This document shows positions 42,336 through 51,816 of a DNA stretch of 64,000 nt, in pieces (the first letter of the stretch is position 1; every line of letters starts with the position of its first letter). Under the pieces are notes generated by a model. It was given only the letters and a program-made list of their open reading frames with translations. It ran no database searches and was not told the origin of the DNA. This DNA comes from an uncultured Clostridia bacterium (lineage in GTDB: Bacteria > Bacillota > Clostridia > Peptostreptococcales > Anaerovoracaceae), in the NCBI GenBank assembly GCA_934256595.1, contig CAKQOW010000006.1:1-64000 (forward strand). The letters are read 5' to 3'. A program made the position numbers and the translations under genes.

Positions 42336-44280
42336 TGTTTATCATCTCCAGAAATTCTTCTTCAGTTATAATCGGTATATTAAGTTCTTTGGCTTTTTTG
42401 TTTTTAGATGAGCCTGACGTATTATCGTTGTTTATAAGGTAGTCGGTTTTGCTGCTTACCGAGCCAGCTACCTTGCCGCCCATATTCTCTATGAGTTCCT
42501 TGAGCTGCTGGCGGTTTTCAAAATGGTTGAGGCCCCCCGTTATAACAAAGGTTTTGCCCTCAAGGCTCTGCGGTATGTCAGCCTGCTGTTCCTGCTCAAA
42601 GGAAACTACCTGCTCCAGATCTGCTATTATCTCCAGATTATCTGCGGACTTGAAATATGACGTATAGTCTGCCGCCATTACATCGCCTATGCCCTGTATC
42701 TCCACAAGCTGCTCAAAATCAAGAGCTTTCATACGCTCCCAGTCGCCTCCGCAGGCTCTGGCTATAACTTTGGCGTTTGCCGCCCCTATATTTGCTATTC
42801 CCAGCGCATAGAGAAGTCTTGCAGCCGTAGTATGCGAAGCCTCCTTTGCGGCATTTACTATATTGTTAAAGGATTTCTCACCGAAGCCCTCCATACTGCT
42901 GATTTCGTTTTCAAACCTGTCAAGTCTGAAAAAGTCGCCGTATTTCTTAATAAATCCGGCATCTACGAATTTTTCGATTGTCGCCTCGCTCATTCCGTCT
43001 ATGTTCATAGCATCTCTTGATACAAAATGAGTAAAGGATTTGATGTGCTTCACCTGGCATTTCGGATTGGGACATACGAGAGTTTCAACACCTGTATCGC
43101 CTCTTATCTCCGTATGGGCTCCGCAGACAGGGCATATCTCAGGTATTCTCACCGATGCGCTTCTGGTATGGTTTTCGAGTATCTGAGGTATTATCATATT
43201 GGCCTTGTAAACCTCTATTTCATCACCCTCTCCCAGCTGAAGCTGCTTCATTATGCTCAGGTTGTGAACCGAGGCTCTTGAAACTGTCGTGCCCTCAAGC
43301 TGTACCGGCTCGAATATGGCAACGGGATTTATAAGGCCTGTGCGGGACGGGCTCCATTCCATCTCTTTAAGTCTGGTTACCGCTGTTTCATCTTTCCATT
43401 TGAACGCAATGGAGTCTCTCGGGAATTTGGCAGTCTCGCCAAGAGACCTGCCGTACTCTATATCATCATATATCAGCACAAGTCCGTCTGACGGTATATC
43501 ACAGTCCGCAATGTTATCTGCAAACCAGCCTACAGCCTCCTCTATGCTGCCCGCGTCAACAGACTTTCGCTGCACCGTATCAAAGCCCGTTTCATCGAGC
43601 CAGTCAAGCTGCGCGGCTCTTGAGTTTCTGAAATCAATTCCCTCTGCCTCAACCAGCGCAAAGGCATTAAAGCAGACTCCGCGCCTTGCGGTGATTTCGC
43701 TGTTAAGCTGTCTGACGCTGCCGCTGCACAGGTTGCGCGGATTTTTGTATCTGGATTCAACGTCTTCAATCATATGATTTATTTTTTCAAAGCCCGAATA
43801 GGTGATAAATGCCTCGCCTCTAAGCACCAGCCTGCCCTTAAACGGTATCTCTACGGGCAGGTTTCTAAAGGTCCTGGCATTTGCGGTTACAACCTCTCCT
43901 ATCTCGCCGTTGCCTCTGGTTACGGCCTTTGACAGTTCTCCGTTTTCGTAGGTTAAAACTATTGTAAGTCCGTCTATTTTCCACGACAGAATTCCCCTCT
44001 GCTCTCCCAGGAATGCTTTGAGCTGCTCAACGTCCTTTGTCTTGTCTAAGGACAGCATTCGTTTCGGGTGCGCTTCTTTGGGCAGATCGCTTAACACCTC
44101 GTAGCCCACGTTTCTTGTAGGGCTGTCTGCAAAGATTATACCGGTGTCTTTTTCAAGCTGCGCGAGCCTGTCGTAAAGCTGGTCATACTCTCTGTTGGAC
44201 ATAAGCTCTCCTGCGCCCTGCTCATATGCTTTTGAGGCTTCATTTAAAAGCTCTATAAGTTCACGAATTTTTTCTTTCAC
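42328..44280 (-). CDS. ligA: NAD-dependent DNA ligase LigA
   Basis: Seals nicks in replication and repair using NAD+. The 650-aa length is typical. Visible are the Ia domain, the nucleotidyltransferase lysine motif SWKIDGLTIVL, GEVVTANARTFRNLP, an OB fold, a four-cysteine zinc finger (CPVCGAHTEIRGDTGVETLVCPNPKC), HhH motifs (FGEKSFNNIV, IQGIGDVMAADY) and the C-terminal BRCT domain (LEGKTFVITGGLNHFENR). The start is GTG, with GAGG about 10 bases upstream. It follows pcrA by 13 bases. Confidence 0.96.
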   Translation of the reverse strand: MKEKIRELIELLNEASKAYEQGAGELMSNREYDQLYDRLAQLEKDTGIIFADSPTRNVGYEVLSDLPKEAHPKRMLSLDKTKDVEQLKAFLGEQRGILSWKIDGLTIVLTYENGELSKAVTRGNGEIGEVVTANARTFRNLPVEIPFKGRLVLRGEAFITYSGFEKINHMIEDVESRYKNPRNLCSGSVRQLNSEITARRGVCFNAFALVEAEGIDFRNSRAAQLDWLDETGFDTVQRKSVDAGSIEEAVGWFADNIADCDIPSDGLVLIYDDIEYGRSLGETAKFPRDSIAFKWKDETAVTRLKEMEWSPSRTGLINPVAIFEPVQLEGTTVSRASVHNLSIMKQLQLGEGDEIEVYKANMIIPQILENHTRSASVRIPEICPVCGAHTEIRGDTGVETLVCPNPKCQVKHIKSFTHFVSRDAMNIDGMSEATIEKFVDAGFIKKYGDFFRLDRFENEISSMEGFGEKSFNNIVNAAKEASHTTAARLLYALGIANIGAANAKVIARACGGDWERMKALDFEQLVEIQGIGDVMAADYTSYFKSADNLEIIADLEQVVSFEQEQQADIPQSLEGKTFVITGGLNHFENRQQLKELIENMGGKVAGSVSSKTDYLINNDNTSGSSKNKKAKELNIPIITEEEFLEMINNA

Positions 44281-44293
44281 AGTATATATACCT

Positions 44294-46495
44294 CTATAAT
44301 TTTTTAATCGGCGCTATATCCTTGGCAAGCTTTTTGAGTCCCACCGAGTCAAACATTATACTTGCCACATTGCCTTTGACCTCGATTACAAGTCCCTCTC
44401 CGAATTTGGCGTGACTGACTCTGTCGCCTGCGGCAATATCAATTCCTCCGCCGCTCTTTGATGCCATATTCTGCTTGGCATATCTGAGAGAGTCAAACGG
44501 TTTTGCAGGAGCCGGTCCGTCAAAGCCGTCAAGGCTTCCGCCGTTTCCGAAACGGTCGCCCTGTTTTTTCTCATATACGGCATCGCCGTCCATAAACTTC
44601 CTGTCTATTTCTCTGACAAACTGGGACTCTCTTGTAAAATCGGTACGGCCGTACATGGTTCTCATCCGGGCGCTTGTCATAAACAGTCTTTCCTTTGCTC
44701 TTGTCATGCCCACATAGCAAAGGCGGCGTTCCTCTTCAATACCCTCAGGATTTTCGAAAGCTCTCCAGCCCGGGAACAAACCGTCCTCCATGCCCGGCAT
44801 AAATACCACCGGAAATTCCAGTCCCTTGGCGGAGTGAAGCGTCATAAGCACTACCGCGTCCTCTGTTTCATCGTGGTTGTCTATATCCGAAAGCAGCGCA
44901 AGTCTTTCCATAAACTCACTAAGGGAAATATTGCTTTCCTCGGCTTCCATATCATATATTACCGATTTAAATTCAAGTATGTTTTCTATCCTTCCCTCTG
45001 CCTCCACTGTATTGGCCGATTTAAGAGCATCATAATAGCCTGATGCTCTGAGCAGTCCGTCATATATATCCGAAACTCTCAGGTTGTCTTTTTCTGCCGA
45101 GTATTTCTGAATACACTCTATGAGATCTTTGACCAGCGGACGTGATTTGGCTGAGAGTCCCTCCACGATTTCCTCATCGCACAGCGCCTCAAACAGACTC
45201 TGTCCTCTTACCTCTGCAAGCGTCTGCAACTTGGCAAGGGTTTTGGCTCCCATGCCTCTCTTTGGCTCGTTTATTATTCTTGCAAGAGAAAGGCTGTCCG
45301 CAGGGTTTGCAACAAGCCTCATATATGCAATCATATCCTTGATTTCCTTGCGGTCATAGTATCTGAGGCCACCCAGCACTCTGTATGGGATATCTCTCTT
45401 TGAAAGGGCTTCCTCAAATGTACGCGACTGCGCATTGGTTCTGTAAAGCACTGCAAAATCACTGTATTTGTAATCCGGCGATTTGAGCATATCTATTTCT
45501 CTTGCTATATATTCCGCCTCGTCCCGCTCATCATCGGCTCTGTAATAGCTGACCTTACTGCCCGCCTCTGCACTTGTCCACAGCTTCTTGTCCTTACGCA
45601 TATTGTTTCTGATAACTGAATGAGCCGCATCAAGTATATTGCTGCAGGAGCGGTAGTTCTGCTCCAGTTTCACCACCTTTGTACCCGGAAAATCCTTTTC
45701 AAAGTCTAATATGTTGGATATGTCCGCCCCTCGCCACTGATATATGCACTGATCGTCATCTCCCACCACACACAGATTATTGTGCTCCTGCGCAAGCAGT
45801 TTTATGAATTTATACTGTATTCTGTTGGTGTCCTGATACTCGTCTACCATTATGTATCTGAATCGGTTCTGATATTTTAAAAGCACCGCTTCATCTGTTT
45901 CAAATAGTCTGACGGTATTTAAAAGCAGATCGTCAAAGTCCATTGCGTTGTTTTTTTGGAGAGTACTCTGATAGGCTTTGAATACTTCATATACAGGTTT
46001 TGTCCTGAAGTTTTCGCCCTCGGTGTTTATGTAGTCCTCTGCTGTCATGCCGCTGTTTTTGCAGGAGCTGATTATAGACAGGTAGTATGCCGGAGGATAT
46101 TTTTTGTCCTCCATATTCTTCTCTTTTATAATCGACTTGACTACGGCCTTCTGGTCTGCGGGATCGTAAACCGCAAAGTCTCTGCCGTATCCTAATACCT
46201 CACAGTTCATTCTGAGTATTCTGAGGCATGCGGAGTGAAATGTCATAATCCACATACCGCTTGTGCTACCTATAAGCTGCTCTACTCTCTCTTTCATTTC
46301 GCCTGCCGCCTTGTTTGTAAAGGTCACTGCAAGTATGTTGTACGGGTTTACTCCCTCATCTAATATAAGGTGGGCTATTCTGCAGGTCATTGTGCTGGTT
46401 TTGCCGCTTCCTGCTCCTGCAAGAATTAAAAGCGGACCGTCCTTATGGACAGCCGCTTCTCTTTGTTTATCATTCAGTTTATCAAGAATCCCCAT
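44294..46495 (-). CDS. pcrA: ATP-dependent DNA helicase PcrA/UvrD
   Basis: Superfamily 1 3'-5' helicase for repair and replication of the chromosome and plasmids (733 aa). All motifs are present: LNDKQREAAVHKDGPLLILAGAGSGKT-type Q and Walker A (about 7-33), the DEYQDTN Walker B (about 218-224), VVGDDDQCIYQWRGA, LEQNYRS, TMHSAKGLEFPVVF and EEERRLCYVGMTRAKERLF. The C-terminal basic tail carries a tudor-like segment (GDRVSHAKFGEGLVIEV) that in PcrA contacts RNA polymerase. AGGAG is 9 bases before the ATG. The order pcrA-ligA is widely conserved. Confidence 0.97.
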   Translation of the reverse strand: MGILDKLNDKQREAAVHKDGPLLILAGAGSGKTSTMTCRIAHLILDEGVNPYNILAVTFTNKAAGEMKERVEQLIGSTSGMWIMTFHSACLRILRMNCEVLGYGRDFAVYDPADQKAVVKSIIKEKNMEDKKYPPAYYLSIISSCKNSGMTAEDYINTEGENFRTKPVYEVFKAYQSTLQKNNAMDFDDLLLNTVRLFETDEAVLLKYQNRFRYIMVDEYQDTNRIQYKFIKLLAQEHNNLCVVGDDDQCIYQWRGADISNILDFEKDFPGTKVVKLEQNYRSCSNILDAAHSVIRNNMRKDKKLWTSAEAGSKVSYYRADDERDEAEYIAREIDMLKSPDYKYSDFAVLYRTNAQSRTFEEALSKRDIPYRVLGGLRYYDRKEIKDMIAYMRLVANPADSLSLARIINEPKRGMGAKTLAKLQTLAEVRGQSLFEALCDEEIVEGLSAKSRPLVKDLIECIQKYSAEKDNLRVSDIYDGLLRASGYYDALKSANTVEAEGRIENILEFKSVIYDMEAEESNISLSEFMERLALLSDIDNHDETEDAVVLMTLHSAKGLEFPVVFMPGMEDGLFPGWRAFENPEGIEEERRLCYVGMTRAKERLFMTSARMRTMYGRTDFTRESQFVREIDRKFMDGDAVYEKKQGDRFGNGGSLDGFDGPAPAKPFDSLRYAKQNMASKSGGGIDIAAGDRVSHAKFGEGLVIEVKGNVASIMFDSVGLKKLAKDIAPIKKL

Positions 46496-46510
46496 TAATT
46501 AATTCTCCTG

Positions 46511-49252
46511 CTATTTTCTTGAAAAAGTTTCTTCTGTCGAGTAGGCTTTTTTGCCCTCGATATTTGAATATGATGAAATTTTAACTTTGTATGAGCCTGT
46601 TACCTTTTTACTGAAGGTATAGCTTACAGCCTTAGGATTCGATATGTATTTAGTAGTAGTCTTCCCTTTATATACAAGTCTTACCCTGAAGCCGTCAACA
46701 CTGCTCATTCTCTTCCATTTAACCGTTACTTTTTTGGTCTTTGAAGCCTTTGAAATCTTCGATACGGTCGGCTTTACAACAGAAGTTTTGCAGCTGTACG
46801 CTGATGTTACCTGCTGACCGTCAACCTCTGTAACTGAAGCCGCTTTGACTCTGTAGGATTTAGTGACTTTCTGGCTGAAGGTGAACTCCGAAGTGTTCAC
46901 ATCTGTTATTTTTTCGGTATATGTTTTGCCGCCTGTTATCAGCTTAAGTATATAGCCGTCTACTCCGTCTTTTTTGTTCCATTTAACTGTTACCAGTGAA
47001 TTTTTCTTACTGATTGAGGAAACTGACGGTTTTGCAGCCTTAGCCTTATCTATACGCTGCTGCTTCACTATCTCTACCGACTCTGATGAAAGAGTAATAC
47101 TGTCTCCTGCCGATTTGTCTGCTATGAGCTTCATTTCTTCCGCAGTGAATCTGTATAATCCCTCCGAGGTCTGAACCTCAAGCATTCCTGTCTGCATAAT
47201 CGAGCTGAATACAGATTTTTTAACTGCAAGAGAGGTCTTGTCCGTGCTAAGCCTTATAATCTGCTGTACCTTGCCGCCGCCGGTTGATACAAGCTCAAGC
47301 TCTGCTTCTTTGAGAAGCGCCTTTGCCTCTGATACCGCTTCTTCCGTAATGTCTCCTTTGATTTCAACTATTGCTTCCGATGATGCCGCTTCGCCTTTTG
47401 CTGCTGTGATTTTTACCGTCAGTATGTTTTTTGCGTACTCAAACGAGGTTTCCCTGATGGTTTTTACGGGCTCTCCGTTTTTGTCCGTAACTGTCCTTGT
47501 AATCTGCTGTACAGAGTTTGATGCTGCATCTGAGCCTGTTTTGGTAATTGTTTTAGTTGTGGTTCCTGAAGCCTCATCTGTTGCAATATCTGATTTTTCA
47601 CCCTTAAATGTCAGGCCGTTTTTAACTTCAAATGAGCTGCCGGAGGTTTCGGAAATGCTGCCTCTGGAAACAAGTGAAGCCGGGTCGGTATTAAAGCTGC
47701 CGCCCCTTACAAAGCCTTTCGCATTATATGCCGCGCATGAGGAATATTTTTTGGAGTTATATTTGCCTCCCGTAAATATTCCTCCGGATATATCTATGTT
47801 TTTGATGCATCTGCTGCCGTCCGGGTTGTACGCCCAGAAAGCTATGCCGTAGGTACTGTTAAAGGTGCCCCCTGAAATGTTAACATCTATATCGCCTGTG
47901 TACTTGGCATCGCCCGTAACTGCAACGGCGGCTCCGTCCTCATTGTTAAGATTTGAGTCCGGGCTTCCTCCCGAATACGGAACACCCACAGCCTCTATCG
48001 TAAGCGCGTCGTCTGATATAGGGGAGATTTCAAGCCTGCCGGATTTGATTTCTATCCCCGCAGCGCCTGTGATACTGCCGCCTTTGATTGTAGTTGTTCC
48101 GCTCTGAGGCAGATACATTGCCGTAGCATCAGATGTAATCGTACCCCCGTTTATTACTATTCTTACGCCGCCGTGTCCTTCCTCGGCATTGCCCATAATA
48201 GCAATATCGCTTCCTGCGGTTTTAACGCTGCCTCCGTTCATTACAAAGGTGGCTCCCTCATATTCAGTTATTACCGAGCCGTCAAGTGCACCTTCATTTA
48301 AAGTGAATTTACTTTTGCGCGCAACTGCCGCCGAGGCATCACGACCCTGTATCTCACCGCCGTTTACCGTAACATCTGATTTGTCATACAGATACACGCC
48401 GTATTTGCCGTAAACGTAACCGCCGTAGAAATTGACTGTCGCGCTGTCATCTCCGTATATGCCCGCGTAATCAAAACACGATATATATCCTCCGTATATG
48501 TTTGCAACAGCGCCTGTCTGCGTATCCTTATCTCCGTTGACACGAAGTCCCGCCTGATATGTACCCTGTATAATGCCGCCTGTGATGTTTACCGTTGCAG
48601 GCCATGCCATAACCGCTGTTTCGGCAAGCACGGAGCCTGCTGTTATGTTAACCTCTGAATTTCTCTTGGCGTATATACCGTAGGCGCTTGTTTTTTCGGG
48701 GCTGTAGGTGTTTACTATGGAGCCTCCCGAGAATGTAAATCTGCCGCTTGAAACATATACCGCCACCTGATTGGCTGTCGCATATATCTTGCCACCGCCT
48801 TTGGTGTCTGTAAATGTAATATCACTGTTATATACTTTCTCACCGTCATAGCCTGTAAACACTCTGCTGCTTCCGCAGGTCAGAGTCTGTCCCGCAAGGT
48901 CCAGTGTCACAGGGACTTCTGTATAAAGATACAGATTTTCGGATAACGCTATGCTTCTCTGCAATGTCACAACATCATCTGCGATTGCATCTTTGAATGC
49001 ATCTGAAATGGTTCTGTAGTAATATACATTATCAGCAAAGGTGATGGCAGCATCATATGATGAACCCGGATTTTTCTCCGTAACACCGTTAAGATGTACT
49101 GTATCCGGATCTATTTCGGGTTTGCTGTCATCTCCTGCATTTATGTCTGAGCTGCCCTGCGACTGATCGCCTGTTTCGTCTGCAAATACTCCTGCCGGGA
49201 GCATTGCAGATATTACTGCAAGTGATAATAGTATTGCCAGTAGTTTTTTCAC
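46511..49252 (-). CDS. Secreted beta-helix-like repeat protein with two Fn3-like domains
   Basis: A 913-aa exported protein with a signal peptide (MKKLLAILLSLAVISAMLPAG, likely cleavage after VFA at about 24). Residues about 75-540 hold many repeats with the core NGGxIxG or YGGYIxG, spaced about 20-25 residues, a pattern typical of a right-handed parallel beta-helix or adhesin stalk. A mixed middle region follows, and two Fn3-like repeats (about 735-913; VTVKWNKKDGVDGYILKL and VTVKWKRMSSVDGFRVRL) end the protein. No LPXTG motif is present. The start is GTG with GAGAGG 8 bases upstream. Likely a surface or carbohydrate-interacting protein; ligand unknown. Confidence 0.75.
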   Translation of the reverse strand: MKKLLAILLSLAVISAMLPAGVFADETGDQSQGSSDINAGDDSKPEIDPDTVHLNGVTEKNPGSSYDAAITFADNVYYYRTISDAFKDAIADDVVTLQRSIALSENLYLYTEVPVTLDLAGQTLTCGSSRVFTGYDGEKVYNSDITFTDTKGGGKIYATANQVAVYVSSGRFTFSGGSIVNTYSPEKTSAYGIYAKRNSEVNITAGSVLAETAVMAWPATVNITGGIIQGTYQAGLRVNGDKDTQTGAVANIYGGYISCFDYAGIYGDDSATVNFYGGYVYGKYGVYLYDKSDVTVNGGEIQGRDASAAVARKSKFTLNEGALDGSVITEYEGATFVMNGGSVKTAGSDIAIMGNAEEGHGGVRIVINGGTITSDATAMYLPQSGTTTIKGGSITGAAGIEIKSGRLEISPISDDALTIEAVGVPYSGGSPDSNLNNEDGAAVAVTGDAKYTGDIDVNISGGTFNSTYGIAFWAYNPDGSRCIKNIDISGGIFTGGKYNSKKYSSCAAYNAKGFVRGGSFNTDPASLVSRGSISETSGSSFEVKNGLTFKGEKSDIATDEASGTTTKTITKTGSDAASNSVQQITRTVTDKNGEPVKTIRETSFEYAKNILTVKITAAKGEAASSEAIVEIKGDITEEAVSEAKALLKEAELELVSTGGGKVQQIIRLSTDKTSLAVKKSVFSSIMQTGMLEVQTSEGLYRFTAEEMKLIADKSAGDSITLSSESVEIVKQQRIDKAKAAKPSVSSISKKNSLVTVKWNKKDGVDGYILKLITGGKTYTEKITDVNTSEFTFSQKVTKSYRVKAASVTEVDGQQVTSAYSCKTSVVKPTVSKISKASKTKKVTVKWKRMSSVDGFRVRLVYKGKTTTKYISNPKAVSYTFSKKVTGSYKVKISSYSNIEGKKAYSTEETFSRK

Positions 49253-49327
49253 AACCCTAACCTCTCATTCTCAAATAGATTACCTATATTATATATTCAA
49301 TCCGCCGCCATTTCAATATGATTAAAT

Positions 49328-50866
49328 TTACAGGTTAAGCGCCTTGACATAGCTGCCGCTTATCCAGCCTGTCTTGTAAACGCCGGAAACCTTGTATTTA
49401 ACCTTGTACCAGGTTGTGCCACTTACGGTTTTGCTGCTGTAGAGTACAAGGGTTTTGCCTTTAGCTATGGTAGTTATTTTGCCGTATGAAGTGCCTGCAC
49501 CCTTTCTCATATTGAGAGCTGATGTTGTTGTTCCTTTTTTGGTAATGGTAAAATAGTCTTTTATCATATAGCCGCTGTAGCTTTTGCCGCTCTGAGTATA
49601 CTTAACCTTGTACCACAGATGTCCCGAAGAGTCTCTGGTGCTTGCAAGTACTGTTACCGTCTTGCCCTTGGAAAGCATTGTCACCGCAGAATATGAAGTG
49701 CCTGCATGACTTCTCATATTTATATAGTTTTCTGTGGTTTTGGCGTATCTGTCATATTTGGGCTTTGCTGCCGCTGCAAATTTTGATGCGCTGCTGCTTT
49801 TGACGCTGCCCTTATAGGCGTATACTTTGTAGTAATATTCCCTGCCCTGTGTCAGCCCTGTATTTTTGTATTCGGTTTTGGCGGTGTTTCCGATTTTTTT
49901 GTATGTACCGCCGTAGGAGTCAGCCCTGTATATATAGTAGCCGTCCGCATCTGATACACTGCTCCATTTCAAAGTTACAGAAGATGTTGTTCTGGAGATA
50001 AGCCTGACTCCCGTAGCCTTGTCTACCGATGGTTTCGCCTCCGGCTTTGGCTCCGGTGCAGGTTCAGGCTTTGGATCAGGTTCTTCAGGTGCCTGTCCTC
50101 CGAAATACTTGCCGCTGTCATACCAGAAATTGCAGTCTACATTTCCCGATATGCCGCTGACCTTGCCTGAGCTTGTGTACTGCCAGCAGCAGTAATCATA
50201 TGTAAGTCCCGCCGAAGTATTGTACTGCGCAAGCCACAGATCGCACCCTGAGGATATTATCTTCTGCGGATACATATATCCGTTAAAGGTAGTAAGGTTT
50301 GCATATACCATCGCATTATATCCCGCAGCCTTGACCTTGCTGCCGAATGCAGTGCACATATTTGTTATTGCTGTCCTGCAGGCTGTGTTTTTGTATTGGA
50401 GCGCGTTTACTCTGTAACCTGATCCGAACTCAAAGTCGAATATAACGGGGAGAGTGATATTGTACCCGCTTATTCTCGAAAGAATATAGTCGGCCTCCTC
50501 CTCCGCCTCCTTGACCGTTACCGCCTGCGAGAAAAAATACACTCCCACTTTGATGCCCGCATCAATTGCGCCCTGCAGGTTCTGCCTGTAATACTTATCC
50601 TCGTACAGTTTGCCCGAACCGTAGCCTCTGCCTGCTACGCGGATTATTGCAAAATCCACACCGGCATCCTTGACCTTTGCCCAGTCTATTGTCTTCTGAT
50701 GCTCCGATACGTCTATTCCGTTGTAGATGTTCATACCGTCAAACACCGATGAATGTGTGTAAGTCCCCGATTTAAACGGACTGCTTCCCGTTGCCGCAAA
50801 GGCCTCAAAAGGGAATAAAGATGCTATTAATATGAATGTTATAGCTATGGCGCATACTTTTCTCAA
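49328..50866 (-). CDS. Secreted GH25 lysozyme with Fn3 and two SH3 domains
   Basis: A secreted muramidase of about 512 aa. After a signal peptide ending near PFEAFA, the GH25 domain (about 45-255) has the catalytic-region signatures NGIDVSEHQKTIDWAKVK and VIFDFEFGSG. A Pro/Glu linker, one Fn3-like domain (VTLKWSSVSDADGYYIYRAD) and two bacterial SH3 repeats (INMRSHAGTSYSAV and LNMRKGAGTSYGKI) follow, typical wall-binding modules. I prefer a TTG start at 50866 with GAGG 9 bases upstream over an ATG at 50881, which has no ribosome site; either gives a signal peptide. It may remodel the own wall or attack other cells. Confidence 0.88.
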   Translation of the reverse strand: MRKVCAIAITFILIASLFPFEAFAATGSSPFKSGTYTHSSVFDGMNIYNGIDVSEHQKTIDWAKVKDAGVDFAIIRVAGRGYGSGKLYEDKYYRQNLQGAIDAGIKVGVYFFSQAVTVKEAEEEADYILSRISGYNITLPVIFDFEFGSGYRVNALQYKNTACRTAITNMCTAFGSKVKAAGYNAMVYANLTTFNGYMYPQKIISSGCDLWLAQYNTSAGLTYDYCCWQYTSSGKVSGISGNVDCNFWYDSGKYFGGQAPEEPDPKPEPAPEPKPEAKPSVDKATGVRLISRTTSSVTLKWSSVSDADGYYIYRADSYGGTYKKIGNTAKTEYKNTGLTQGREYYYKVYAYKGSVKSSSASKFAAAAKPKYDRYAKTTENYINMRSHAGTSYSAVTMLSKGKTVTVLASTRDSSGHLWYKVKYTQSGKSYSGYMIKDYFTITKKGTTTSALNMRKGAGTSYGKITTIAKGKTLVLYSSKTVSGTTWYKVKYKVSGVYKTGWISGSYVKALNL

Positions 50867-50968
50867 AATCCGATACCTCATCTTTCATTTATTTTTGCTT
50901 TAATTATACCACACTTTAGCCACGTTTATGTTGTTTCTGTAACATTTTTTCTTGTTTTTTGTACTTAA

Positions 50969-51000
50969 AATTCCCGAAAGCACAAAATCCTCCGGGAATT
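50969..51000 (-). terminator. Terminator of the STAS gene
   Basis: AATTCCCG (50969-50976) pairs with CGGGAATT (50993-51000) with a 16-base loop, followed by a short T-rich run on the minus strand. It lies 19 bases after the stop. Confidence 0.6.
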
Positions 51001-51019
51001 CAAGTATTCAGTTTAAAAA

Positions 51020-51319
51020 TTATTCGATTGTAAGGAAATCAGCAAAACCTGTGATTTCAAAAACATCCATAATGCTTTCGTTAACATTGGTAATCTTCAT
51101 ACCGCCCTTGCCGTTCATTATCTTCTGTGCTTTAAGAATAACACGAAGTCCTGCTGATGATATGTACTCAAGATCTGTAAAGTCAAATACGAGTTCATTA
51201 ATCTGATCCAGTGACTCCTCAATGCATTTCTCAAGTTCAGGCGCTGTTGCTGTGTCAAGTCTGCCCTCAAGCTTTAAAACTGTCTGCTCTGCTATCTGTT
51301 TTTCTATGTTAAGACTCAT
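51020..51319 (-). CDS. STAS-domain anti-sigma-factor antagonist
   Basis: A 99-aa SpoIIAA/RsbV-like protein. In the family, the unphosphorylated form binds an anti-sigma kinase and frees its sigma factor. The domain is complete, with GRLDTATAPELEKCIEE, VFDFTDLEYISSAGLRVIL (the phosphorylatable serine is in ISSAG) and a final helix. AAGGAG lies 7 bases before the ATG at 51319. No cognate kinase (SpoIIAB/RsbW) or phosphatase is encoded nearby, so it is an orphan and its sigma factor cannot be named. Confidence 0.88.
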   Translation of the reverse strand: MSLNIEKQIAEQTVLKLEGRLDTATAPELEKCIEESLDQINELVFDFTDLEYISSAGLRVILKAQKIMNGKGGMKITNVNESIMDVFEITGFADFLTIE

Positions 51320-51419
51320 ACCGTATCTCCTTTTCAAATATAATGTGTCTCTATTATATCAGATAATATCGGAAATTAACACAGCAAAATCATATTTATT
51401 GCTTTTACCTGCAAAAGTT

Positions 51420-51773
51420 TTATCTGCCGGATCCGAATATCCTTGCCATAGCGCAGGCCTGACATTCGTTACTGCTGGAAAGACCGCCCATTGAAGGCTG
51501 AAAGGTTTTGCCGCATGTACTGCAGACACATGTGTTTACGGCTCCGTCCTCAGGCTTTGTGAGGTACTTTGCAATTGCGCAGTCGTTGCAGAGGCTTTCC
51601 GTGCTGAAGTTGCCCCTTGTAAAGGTATACGATTTGAGGCAGTCCTCGCATACAAGCGTCTGTCCTTCGAAAACGCCGCCGCTTACGGTTTCAAGCTCAC
51701 CGTCTTCAAGTCTGATTTTTTCTGTCTGTGCTCCTTCTTTAATTGCTGACAGTTTTCTTTTAAACAGTTTCAT
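51420..51773 (-). CDS. Double-glycine leader protein with duplicated zinc-ribbon-like module
   Basis: A 117-aa protein I cannot place in a named family. The N-terminal 33 residues end in LEDGELETVSGG, a double-glycine leader motif of the kind found in class II bacteriocins and RiPP precursors. What follows is a tandem duplication: CEDC/CNDC (C42, C45, C62, C65) and CSTC/CQAC (C84, C87, C104, C107), each half ending in a similar CAIAKYL/CAMARIF. Each half could bind one Zn. AGGAG lies 7 bases before the ATG. No leader peptidase or ABC exporter is found in the window, so processing is only inferred. Confidence 0.7.
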   Translation of the reverse strand: MKLFKRKLSAIKEGAQTEKIRLEDGELETVSGGVFEGQTLVCEDCLKSYTFTRGNFSTESLCNDCAIAKYLTKPEDGAVNTCVCSTCGKTFQPSMGGLSSSNECQACAMARIFGSGR

Positions 51774-51816
51774 TGATCTTCTCCTGCTTCATATATAGTG
51801 GGGCTGTTAAATGCTT

